Positions 1 to 9,699 of a stretch of DNA of 64,000 nucleotides are shown here, piece by piece. The DNA is from Sistotremastrum niveocremeum HHB9708 (taxonomy: Eukaryota > Basidiomycota > Agaricomycetes > Sistotremastrales > Sistotremastraceae), in contig KV419396.1 in the NCBI GenBank assembly GCA_001630475.1, forward strand, positions 186,001 through 250,000, written 5' to 3'. The notes beneath the pieces are model-generated. The model had not been told where the DNA came from. It saw nothing but the letters and a program-made list of their open reading frames with translations, and ran no database searches. Position 1 is the first letter of the stretch; each line of letters starts with the position of its first letter. The position numbers and the translations under genes were made by a program.

Positions 1-208
1 AGAGCGTCGGGGTCGTTGAGTGAATATGTGTCTAGTACGGTGATGGTCGGAGGGCAGGAGATGGGAATAAGAAAGGGAGAGCCAGTGGTGGTGAGCCTGT
101 TCTTACAAGCGGATCGGACCGTGGGGGGATATATGCGTCCTATCGTGGGAAAATATTGCTGACCGAGCGTCCCCGGGGATAGCGGAGTTCCAATTGCACG
201 TTCTTTCC
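1..208. other. Upstream region of the THOC5 gene
   Basis: This is the left edge of the window and lies upstream of the first recognisable start codon. I see no convincing coding exon on either strand. It probably carries the 5' leader and promoter of the THOC5-like gene, and perhaps the head of a divergent neighbour outside the window. Confidence 0.4.
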
Positions 209-1127
209 ATGTCCGAGCCACCTTTGCCACCAGACCCAGATGCTGCTGTCGACGCGTTCAACGCTCTGCTCGAGCACACCGACCCGTCGTCGCCTGCGTT
301 CAAGGTCCAGGGAGGCGCGCTGCTAGCATGGCTCAAGGCTCTGCATCGATCAGCCAACGTTGCTACCCGGGCCATCAAGCAACAAACAGCAGAAGCTCGT
401 CTTGCTATGGACCAAACCCACCTGGGTCTCCAGAATTTGCTTTACGAGCGTAGGCACTTAGAGCGCGAAATTGACAAATGTCGGCAGTTCGCGTGCGCAG
501 TCTCTTCTTTGTCAGGACTCGTTGCAGTCACTGACTCAGTTCTTATCCCCTTTTGGGCAGTTCAATATACCAGGATGTACCCTTGCATTCTCTCGAAGAG
601 TTTAAGGAAATAGCCCCTGACGAGGCAAAGACGGAGGAGGTCTTCATAAATGAACATTCGCTCATGCTCAATCGATTGAGCTTCGAACTCGCGGAACGAC
701 ACCGGTATCCCCCATCCCCTTCACCTCAACCCGTTCCGACCCTGCTCATTATTGTTGCAGCCTTGAGGAACGTCGGAAGGCTCTTCAGGCCGTGAAAGAA
801 GCGAAATTGAAGGTCTACAAAGACAACGAGAAATTGGTCAATGAGTGGCTCACCGGAGGTACTGGTCTTGAACGCGTGCGTAGCCTCACTCCTTGGTCCA
901 ATTGTACACTTCGTGACTAATTCCTTACACAGGCCGTTATGGATCAACTGAAAATGGGGCGCGACGTGGCTTCGAAAGTCAACCGGTCAACCCTTCTCCC
1001 AACCGAGCCATCAGCGGAGAAGCGTCAAGCTTCTGCGCCCGCTGATAAAATGTCCACCCCCACACCAACAGCCCCGGCTACCCCGATGCACCCTTCTATA
1101 CCTACTGGACCTCGCGCAGGCGTGTAG
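209..1127 (+). CDS. THOC5: THO complex subunit 5 homologue (THOC5-like)
   Basis: The encoded protein resembles THOC5 (Fms-interacting protein family), part of the THO/TREX complex that couples transcription to nuclear mRNA export. I read four exons: 209-492, 561-704, 761-875 and 933-1127. Together they give 738 nt, or 245 residues. The signature is the stretch LGLQNLLYERRHLEREI followed by KCRQF, joined by splicing to ASIYQDVPLHSLEEF, which matches the central THOC5 core. The middle of the protein is rich in charged residues and probably forms a coiled coil. The C-terminal tail is Pro/Ala/Thr-rich. The ATG at 209 is preferred because it is the first ATG in frame. The protein is much shorter than animal THOC5, so it represents only the N-terminal core, as seen in many fungi. 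Budding yeast has no clear THOC5. The gene is convergent with the UBC8-like gene. Confidence 0.8.
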
Positions 1128-1364
1128 TTCTTCCATGCTCTGTATCACCATATTCGACTCAGACTTGCAACCCTTGTACACTTGGACATTCTAATTCATG
1201 TTTGTACTAATTCCAACAATCATACAATTCAAAAAAACTACTCGGGGGCTTATGGATATGTGAACAGGTTGGCCCGACAAAAGAAACACAAATACAGTGG
1301 CTACGTGATGATGATGCAAACTAACGATGAAAGCAAAGAGTAAAGAGAAGAAATGGGGTGAACC

Positions 1365-2211
1365 TCAGAGATCCATGCGACCTGCAACCTCGTCTTGGTC
1401 GCTGAAGCTCCCAATGTCACTCATCTCTTCGTCCTCTTCTTCATCCTCCGGGTTTGTCGCTGCAGCATCTGCTGCCTCCTTCGTGGCGAAACGCTGGACG
1501 TAATCTGTCAACGGAATGAGTTCACGACTGCACTAACCCAGGTTGTTGGTGAGCATACCCTTGACCTTGGCTTCATAATCCTTTGGGTGTCGCATCAGAA
1601 GAGCGGCAGCTTCCCCATTCAGCGGATCGTTGGGATTTGGGTATCGGAGCAGTTGGGGCAGGAAGACCTCGAAGATGTTGATCATGTCAAACATGGGCGA
1701 CCATGTCTGATTGATGACGTCGAGACAAACGGATCCGCTCCTGGGTATACTGATCAAACTGATGTCCCTTCGCCCAATGCTACACTTACAATTCATCAAT
1801 GTTTGGATGGAATATCTTGTTCATGAAACCGATGCTCGGAGATTTGTAAGGATACTGATCTGGCAACTCGACGTGGATCTTCCACACTCCACCAGAGAAG
1901 GGAGCTGATCGGTTAGATAGAGACCATCGTTAGCGTCCAGGGGTCATGACTTCCATAACGATGCATACGATCAAGACTCACTCTCTGCAGGTCCATAGAA
2001 TCTAACGTAGAACTCCTGCATGTTGTCGTTGACAAGGGTGACGTCGTAGTCGGACATGAGCCTATGATATCGTCGGCCAAGTTACAGGACAACGTTAACT
2101 AAGCTTCAGGACTAACATCTTCATGACATCTGTCTCCATTCGGCGCTTTGGAGAGCTGTGCAGTTGGGAGTTAGATAACAGTGTGGGGATCCAAGACACA
2201 GTACTCATCAT
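1365..2211 (-). CDS. UBC8: Ubiquitin-conjugating enzyme E2, UBC8/UBE2H type
   Basis: This is an E2 ubiquitin-conjugating enzyme. It accepts ubiquitin from E1 on a catalytic cysteine and passes it to substrates with an E3; in yeast the UBC8 orthologue takes part in degradation of fructose-1,6-bisphosphatase. The spliced protein shows [13 protein letters not shown] near the N terminus, then [38 protein letters not shown], the active-site motif [12 protein letters not shown], and [17 protein letters not shown]. All of these are UBE2H hallmarks. The acidic C-terminal tail ([18 protein letters not shown]) is also typical of the family. There are at least five exons. The first exon is uncertain: two adjacent ATGs at 2206-2211 could serve, using a weak GT donor just downstream. 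The gene lies tail-to-tail with THOC5. Confidence 0.88.
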
Positions 2212-2674
2212 TTCGATAGTAGCGCAGCCGCGGCAGTCCTGGCTAAGAGCGATGTAGGATAGATATAGATAATGAAGGCTCAAGAGAGGTGTTGTTGGTT
2301 GAGCTGGGAGGGTACAAGGGCTCTGTGTGACCTGATTGCGCCGTACTAAAGACGTCGGCTTCGACCGGAAACTTGGCCTTCGTCATCTGACGCTTTCTTC
2401 TCCCAATAACATCCGATATTACATTTCGCAATACAAGACTAGTACTACAGCTAGAGTATTGGATCTAGTGCACATAACATCTTGACATTGGCGACATGGG
2501 CGGGGTGTACAAATGCTGATGAATAGAAGGCCGCGCGAGATGGCCTATTTCGAGATAGGAACCAGATTTAAGACCCTGCAGGTAGTGGCAAGTCACGACA
2601 ACCAGTGCCGCCACTGATATGAAACTGCGGAGGTCTTGCCGATTTGATGCGTTCAAGATTTGACCTGAGGATTT
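2212..2674. other. Intergenic region upstream of UBC8
   Basis: I see no conserved coding segment in these 460 bases. They should hold the UBC8 promoter and the 3' end of the membrane-protein gene that follows on the same strand. Confidence 0.4.
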
Positions 2675-4140
2675 CTAGATGACTTTTTGAGAAGCGGCTT
2701 CATCTTCATCTTGTACTGTAATATCCATCGAATGGCCAGACAAAATATCAAGTTCCTGGGTTTTTTGACAGAAGAAAGAGGGTACGGACACGACCTTGAT
2801 GAAGTGATGATCATGAAACGCCAAGTCCACCCTATTCAGGCCAGATGTCTCCGCTGTCATGAGAGCTTCGTGATTGGTTTCACCGAGTGGTCACACGAGC
2901 CACCTTGCGACTCGCAGCTCTTGCAAAAGCAAGTTGTCCTTGATTGAAACAAGATACGCCAGATATCTTAGGCATGTCTCCGTCTTCGTGCTTTAGATCG
3001 TGGCCGAAACGGCCAATAGTGCATTGTCGCGATGTGACTGGACAAAAGGCTGATCAAGCCATTGTTTCTCAAGACGCCACCGCTCTTGTTCCAAGTAATA
3101 GCAGCACGTGGAGGCCCTATAGTGTTGAAGCAGCCAGAATTACAAGACCAGCAATAACAACGAGTGAATTGGGACGGCAGATGACAGGAAGCAACTTCGC
3201 AAGAAAGGAAACAAGCCATCCGAACGCCGCCTCCGAGTTTCTTCAGCCCAACTTGAATTCTGCTTTGATCAAGACGGATAGCGTTCTCAATACCACTCCT
3301 CAATAACACAATACCTTGCATCCCGAGAACATGCATCTGGATAAGGGTAATCTCGAGCACGACCGTCACGGGGCGCCTGGCTCCCTTGGTGGCTCGACAC
3401 ACTGACCCGAGTCGGTCGTATACCTCCTGCTCGGCCAGTCTTCAAATTCGTTCGATACGCTCTTACTGCGATCATCAAAGCTAGTTCATGACACGTTCAA
3501 AGCACGTTCTCATCGCTGATTGGAGCTTCCGACTTACAGAGGAGGAAGAGCACAAATGCCCCAATTAGGATCATCTCTTCTTGTGCCTGGGTCAACACCG
3601 TGCCTCTTCGTCTATGGTGGGCGAATACTCTGAATAGCAATATGACTGGTCATTGCTTGTGGTGCGGTTGATCAGATCTTACAGGACGGCGATCGACGAC
3701 AGAGCCAGCATTGCGATTGCAGTCTGGCCTACGCTGAAAGCATCTTCATTAACTTGGTCAGTGCTCCGTCTACCTTGCGACGGAAGAAATGCCATACGGA
3801 GCGAAGCAGGAAGACTATTAAGAACCCAATGCACGATCAGGGCCAATATCGCCGCTTCGAGGTCATTCTCAGCTTGAAGCACACTCGAAGAAAAAAGCTG
3901 AGACTGACTGATTCCCGTCGCTCGTCCGACTCTCCCTCGAAACAGATTCGTGGAGCGTTGGGACATCTGATTGAGGTTCATTGCGCGGTCAGCGTCCTCG
4001 CGTCTCCGCTTTTGTTGCTCGAGGACATGGGGCGAAAGCGTGTTCTTACACGAGGCCTTGAAACGGCGAGTGAAGGGCGCAGCACAGCAGAAGACAGGGT
4101 CGTAATTGTCATTAATAACGTGTAGTCGTATCTAACATCC
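2675..4140 (-). CDS. Unrecognised multi-exon membrane protein (approximate model)
   Basis: I do not recognise a family. On the minus strand several open segments joined by good GT/AG sites encode hydrophobic stretches. One reads VGQTAIAMLALSSIAVLVFA, then HHRRRGTVLTQAQEEM, then a second segment ILIGAFVLFLLSLMIAVRAY. A further hydrophobic segment is readable near 3130-3230. The likely C-terminal tail, ending at 2675, is acidic and polar (MDITVQDEDEAASQKVI). The start is not settled: in-frame ATGs exist near 3975 and near 4110. The gene is followed on the same strand by two clear MARVEL-like genes, so it may be a diverged member of the same kind of protein, but the sequence does not prove this. 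The middle exons are ambiguous because each frame meets stops, so the gene may also be partly degraded. Confidence 0.35.
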
Positions 4141-4182
4141 CAGATAATTGAAAAATGGTTAAAAATTGCGTTATTCACACTC

Positions 4183-5302
4183 CTACGCAGGCTGTTGACT
4201 GATGTTCGGCACTCCTCCTCTATTGCCGCCAATGACAACTGCGTGGCCTGGGGCTTGGTTGACAGTATACTGATTCGGTCCTGACTGGTATACGCCGGGT
4301 TGCTGGTAGGCACCCATGTAGGGGACTCCCTGATACTGCTGCATTGGATATCCACCCTGTCCATAGTAGCCTTGTTGCATGCCGTACCCTCCTTGACCGA
4401 ACCACGGTATATCGGATATCGAAGCACCCCAAATTCCATGGTGTCCGTACCCCACCACGCGAATGATGAGTATCAGTAGGATGATGAAGATGATCAATAC
4501 TGGAGATAAGGCCGGTTAGATGTAGTTCACGGAGGAGAACTAGAAGGGGAACTGACAGATGCCAAAGATTGTCCATGAGAGGGCGAGGATCGCTTTCATC
4601 TCACGACACCACACTTGGGAAGACACTAGGAGCATTCGGTGAGCGCAGGATCAAGGGATGGACTGGGTGGGTGCGTACTGTGTCCGGTCTTGGTCTGAAT
4701 CGTCTGGCCAGCCAGAGTGAAGCATTGAATATTGTCAATAATATCCCTGGACACGAGTTCAGCCAATGAGTGGGTGACAGCTCCTCTGGACATACCCTGT
4801 CCATGCTCCCATAGCTGTGTATACGACGTTAGCTTACATCCTCGGACTAAGAGACGAGTGACTCACCAATCCATCCAACTATCAGTAAAAACAGAATAAG
4901 CATATCTATGCGCGGTTGCGATCGTAACAGGCTTGAAGATCATTCAATTTCCATCATATAACGTTCGATGTGAAGACTTGCGCACATCACAATCAAAGAT
5001 ACCACTGTCGCAGCGCTGACGATCAAGGCGAATACCAGGAAAGCCTCTGTAACACAGATTTCAGTGAATAGACCGATATTCGAGGGAAGGCTTCGTACGA
5101 TATGTATCTGTCGGCAACAGTGTCATGAAATTTGCTGCCAGGCCCAGCACGGAGATGGCACAAGCCCCGATGAAGCCTGAAATCTTTCGGTCAGACCAAG
5201 TTGAACATGTCGGCGAGCGCTGAACGACGAACAGAACACGAGAGATCGAACATGAACGACTAGATTAAACTCTTCTTGTTGTGAGAATGGTGGGTAGGCC
5301 AT
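4183..5302 (-). CDS. MARVEL-like four-TM membrane protein with Gln/Gly/Tyr-rich tail
   Basis: This looks like one of the many basidiomycete four-TM proteins related to the MARVEL domain, which sit in cell membranes and often associate with membrane microdomains. The spliced protein begins MAYPPFSQQEEFNLVVHV. The first TM runs through RSLVFCFIGACAISVLGLA and is followed by ANFMTLLPTDTY. The second is EAFLVFALIVSAATVVSLIV, the third LILFLLIVGWIG and the last MKAILALSWTIFGICV joined to LIIFIILLILIIRV. A cytosolic tail follows, with GYGMQQGYYGQGGYPMQQYQ and similar low-complexity repeats. The start at 5302 fits the family, where a short polar N terminus precedes TM1. At least five introns are needed; the first uses the donor gttcgt, which is weak. 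No function can be assigned beyond membrane location. A second family member lies immediately upstream. Confidence 0.65.
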
Positions 5303-5521
5303 AGATGAAGGGAGAGAGGAAGGAGGGCGAGTTGTGGCAGCACAGAGGTTCTTCAATTGGTCTCTTTCGGAACGTGCACCAATATTTGGAACCGCCGCTG
5401 CTATGACGTAAATCTCGCTGATGTTTACATTTTATCCTGTTACCTCTCCAAGCACTGTACATCATACATATATACTGGCTATACATGATGTGCCCAATAA
5501 AAACGTAAGAAACTAGCTCGG

Positions 5522-6730
5522 TCATCGTGCACTCCGTCGAGGAGGCATAGAACGATTAATAGCTACTGGCGGTGTTCTCGGCGTCTCTCGAGTTGGCGGC
5601 TCCCTAGCGGATCGCTCTCGACGGGGTGCAGACGACACGCCTGGCATCGTTGTCGTCGTGGGCTTAGGCCTCGACGCTGCACGCGCTGGCGCCTTGGGTT
5701 GATTTTTCTCCGTTACAGGTAGAGGCAGTTCCTTCGCCGGCCTAGTGGTGGTAGGTCGAGGAGGAACAGCTGTGAATGCAGTCTGATACTTCTTCCGCTG
5801 TGCGAACGCAGGCTTCGCAGAGACAGATGATACCCATTCCTTAGTCCGTTGATGATGTCTAATTGCGAAGAATGTGAGGACAATGCAGAAACCCAAGACT
5901 GCGACGCAAATCTCAGTATAGGAAGGAACGGAGTGATGAGAGAACCTACGAAATGTTGCATTAAGTATTGAAGCGGCCTTGATGACACGATATTGAGCAT
6001 GGAAGGTGTCAGTAGCGACTGATGGAGTGAATGAGAATATAATTTACGACGCATACGAGCGAAAGTGAGCTCACATCCACCTTCTACGGGCACCGTATCA
6101 TCATCATCGGCAAAACACTCAACGTCAGCGTCCTGTGAGGCTGAAGTAGATGTCAGGGCGGCGAGCCCTAGATTTCGAGTGAGAAAAACGTGAGAAAAAG
6201 ATAGATTAGATTGACGTACCTAGCCAGAAAAATCCAACAAGCCCAGTAGTGAATATCTCAGTTTTAGCGGACACGGGATCAGATCTAAGGAAGAAAAGAC
6301 AAATGGGCCTATTGAACGTCGTCAGATTCAGTGGCACTATACGTCTAGCGGCTGGATTGCTCACAAAATGATCATCCCCAGGGTGCTGGCGGATGCGGTA
6401 AAAAGCGAATAAGGAATAAAACGTGCTGTTTAAATACATCCACGTTAGGAACACTGAAGGGGGATGATTGGACAATTACGCACTGAGGTTATCCAGCTGC
6501 AAGATGCTCAAGAAATGGGCGGCAATCGCCAACGTTATGAGTGACCAGAGCATGACCACCACTGTCAACGGGTCTGTATTAGTCGTACCATTCGGATTGA
6601 CATAAGCCGCCTAGCTAACCGTAGAGACATATACGAAAGACAGCAAAAGCCGTGAGGGGGCGGCGTGGGGTCGGTTTTTGAGAAGAGTGGTGGCGCCGTT
6701 GGCCAGAGGGAGCTCTACGATGATGGTCAT
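5522..6730 (-). CDS. MARVEL-like four-TM membrane protein with Pro/Thr/Arg-rich tail
   Basis: This is a second four-TM MARVEL-like protein. It starts MTIIVELPLANGATTLLKNR, with TM1 in LLLSFVYVSTVVVMLWSLIT. After splicing it continues IAAHFLSILQLDNLTRFIPY and SLFTASASTLGMIILL (TM2). TM3 is EIFTTGLVGFFWLG. An acidic loop (DADVECFADDDDTVP) follows, then DTFHAQYRVIKAASILNATF and TM4 (VAVLGFCIVLTFFAIRH). The loop-to-TM4 signature with conserved His/Ala/Lys is typical of this basidiomycete family. The C-terminal tail of about 100 residues is basic and rich in Pro, Thr and Arg, and probably cytosolic. About six introns are needed. The neighbouring gene on the same strand belongs to the same broad family but has a different tail, which suggests an old tandem duplication. 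Confidence 0.68.
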
Positions 6731-7895
6731 GGCTGGGACTCATCTATGCATGAAGGCGGGTCGGTGGGGGCAGCAATCTTGGGGGAGCGTTGCTGAAGCC
6801 AAGGGAGCGCCATCGCTCTCAAAAGGTTTTTATCTGCGCCTCGAGGCTTTGGCTTCGTCGGAGCCAAAGCTCGGCAGACACGTGCCGTTGTTTGCATGTT
6901 GTGGCTGCCGCTCCGTGCCGAGCTCTCTAAACTGCGGTGCATATATCCTCTTCATTTTCGGAACTCTACATCGTCCAAATGTAAATATTTTCAGAGTATA
7001 CTATGGTCTCCAATGACTCTCCATCGTCGTGCAGAATATCCTGGTGGTTTTGCGGAATCCCCAAACGGGAGCAAAACACGCGACAGCCTCGCACCCGATC
7101 ACATCTTCACATCCGGGTCCCGCGAGAAACAATTGGTATTCAAAGCTAGATCGCATCTAGGGCGCCCCGGACTGCAGTTCTCCGCCAGATTGGAAGAGGA
7201 AGCCATCAGGGGTGGGAGCGTTTCATCTGCAGACAGCTTTCTTCCAGGTCGACGGCGGGAGTGAGCTGGCAGGTCGCACCGCGGTGTGGGGCTGTATCAG
7301 CTTAATAGATGGGCCAAAAACAGACTCCATTGAATCTAATCAAGCATCCCGACCCCTGCAAGACATCCCCGTATTACGAACAGCTTGCGAGGTGCGCTGT
7401 AACAACGTGGCTTTCATCGTCTGACCAGATTGGAGCGTGCCATCTCGTCTAAGAGCGATCGTAACATACAGTTTATAGTGAGATCCGGTCAAGAGCGTAC
7501 ACGCGATAGAAGTTCGTTCATGACACAATCTGTCAGTCGGCAAAGGACAATGGCCAGTTTCGGGACGCCGACGAGTTGGCCAGTATATGTGCGCAGTCGT
7601 AGCCATCAAATATACAAGAGGGTCTGTCGACAGACACAGTGGAGCCAAAAAGAACCAGAAGGAGTCAGAGACGTCGACAGCAAATGGCAGCCTTGTGAAA
7701 ATTCTCAGCTGGCAACACGTCAGCACTTGCACAGCCGAGTTTGTCTCAGCGTTCAAGTAGATAGGAGAGTCAGAGTGCCACCACAACGATAAAGGACCCC
7801 TTGTCCCAGGAACTTTCATACTGAGCAAGTCATGGCATCGTCGAAGTTGAAGGCATCGGGGGCGGAGTCCGGAAGCGTGCCCAAGTTTCTTGGTC
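6731..7895. other. Intergenic region between the MARVEL-like gene and coilin
   Basis: These 1.16 kb separate two divergent genes. Open frames exist on both strands, including one of about 200 codons on the minus strand, but none shows a recognisable domain, signal peptide, membrane segment or protein-like composition. I read it as a divergent promoter region with possible untranslated leaders. Confidence 0.45.
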
Positions 7896-9632
7896 ATGCG
7901 CCTGAAATTATCCACAGCGCCTCCTCTTCCTCTTGTCAGATGTTGGTATCTTGTCTCAGATGCACTCACTATCTTACAACTAAAGCATGAAATCGTAAAT
8001 GAAATCGAGCAATTGGTTGAGCAGCAAGTTACCGCAAGCGATGTGGTTCTTGACTTGGAAGGATTCGTGTTACTTGACCATAGTGATATCGGTATTCTGA
8101 AAGATGGGGATTTGGTGTGGTACGTGTGCTGACATTTCTGTTTTGAAACCTTGCAGAACTGATGATGTTAGGATACGGAAAGCTGCTCCTAAAACGATAG
8201 GGACCAAGAGAGCTCTCGAGTCCGAAGGTATGTATGCAGCTGGCACGCTTGGTGAAAATTGTAACAACAGTTCAACAGAAGACGAGGAGGTCCCTGCACC
8301 AAAAAGGGCCAAGACTGGTCCTCCTGAACCAGACGTCATAACTCCCAAACCCGTGGCTGCACAAAGGGCTACCATTCCTTCCTCATCTACCAGGGCTGAA
8401 TCTGAAGCAAACTCGGACTCGGAAGACTCTAGTTCTACTAGCAGCGATGACTCTTCAGATGATTCCTCAGATGATTCTGACGACTCAAGTTCCTCCTCGA
8501 GTTCATCTGCGCCTTCCGTACATCCTGTGCGACAGGCAATCCAATCTCTGCTCCCCGCGCGTCCTCTGAGACCCACGACGTCGTCCGTGATCACCTTATG
8601 AGTCAACAGGCGATCAACTAATTTTGCGCAGACAGGCCACGCTCGTTCCACCCGGCCGAGGCACACAAGCGACTCACGATCGAAACGCCAGACGAAGGAA
8701 AAAGCGAGAAGCATTACGACAATCCGTCGCAGGCACTTCTTCTCAGCCAACATCCTCTCAGCCAACAAACTGCCTCCCCTATGGATCTCCATCCCCAGCG
8801 CCAGCGCTAATCGCACCTGTATCGACGGCTTATACTCAACCGCTAATCACACCGTCGATAGCAGCGAACATGCACAATAAAAATAAACGCAAGGGATTCA
8901 AACAATCCATGAACGGTATCACCCCTCAGCGCATCACTTTCGATGAACCCGAAACTCCCCAACCACAGCCCCAAGCCCACTCAGCGTCTTTCGTGGAAAC
9001 CGAAACCCCAAGATCGGAGCATTCGTACCGACTCATACCTCCTTCTGAACGGACTGATCTCCCTTCAAACATCTTCGTGACAAGTGTTGATGTAGGTATT
9101 GGAAGAATGCCGAAGAAGAACAAACGGCAGAGGCAGATGGACGAAGGGCTAGGCGCTTATGAAGAAGACTTGCAACTGGAGGAAAACGAAGCCACGGAAG
9201 CTATGCTCCTTGGGGAAGCCCCTGAGCCTGAGGAACATTCAGGAGAGCTTGGAGAGTTTTGGGGTATGACAGATGAGCAGTGGCTCGGTTTGCCCGCAGT
9301 CAAGACTCGGGATCAAATTCGTGTTGGGTCCCTGTACGGGTGGAAGGTGTGTAGCGTCATTCTGTCGGTGACGTATGGCGTCCTGAGCTGATTTGAATCG
9401 ATTATAGGAACTGGATATTGATCCGGACACATTTACGCCACAGGTGATGCTCCATCTGGGGCATTTGATACGGCTTGATGACACGAAGGGCTTTATTCGA
9501 CTGCTAAGACGACCTGGGGCGGAGATTGTAAGTTTCGGCGGCCTTCAAGACGAGGAGGAACCAGGCGAGGATGAGACTGAGTACGAAGTCCAAACAATCT
9601 GCTCTGCGGGGTGGCGCCTTGTTCGCGATTGA
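7896..9632 (+). CDS. COIL: Coilin homologue (Cajal body scaffold)
   Basis: Coilin is the scaffold protein of nuclear Cajal bodies, where snRNPs and snoRNPs mature. The N terminus (MRLKLSTAPPLPLVRCWYLV, then VLDLEGFVLLDHSDIGILKD) matches the ubiquitin-like self-association domain of coilin. The middle is acidic and Ser/Asp-rich (about 8400-8510) and likely a casein kinase 2 target. It is followed by the coilin signature VPPGRGTQATHDRNARRRKK. The C terminus, from VGSLYGWKELDIDPDTFTPQ to the stop, fits the Tudor-like coilin domain that binds Sm proteins. Introns lie near 8115-8156, 8228-8270, 8580-8631 and 9347-9408. The exact first donor is uncertain because the most obvious one would create a stop. 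The ATG at 7896 sits just before the conserved start of the domain. The gene ends 68 bases from the end of the convergent acetoacetyl-CoA synthetase gene. Confidence 0.8.
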
Positions 9633-9699
9633 ATTCACACTATTCATCAACTTAATCCTACAATTAATTCCTTTAGTACAGACTGACATATTCCACGAA

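Noticed and set aside
7340-7969. Open frame of 209 codons on the minus strand between the MARVEL-like gene and coilin
   Set aside because: It overlaps the coilin start, has no domain or plausible composition, and is rich in Arg, Cys and Trp as expected from chance translation.
8400-8510. Short tandem-like repeat of GAT/TCA units
   Set aside because: It is the coding sequence of the Ser/Asp tract of coilin, with varied codons, not a microsatellite of separate interest.
8070-8816. Open frame of 248 codons opposite coilin, with Glu/Ser-rich runs
   Set aside because: It is the antisense shadow of the acidic Ser/Asp tract of coilin; the coilin strand has clear domains.
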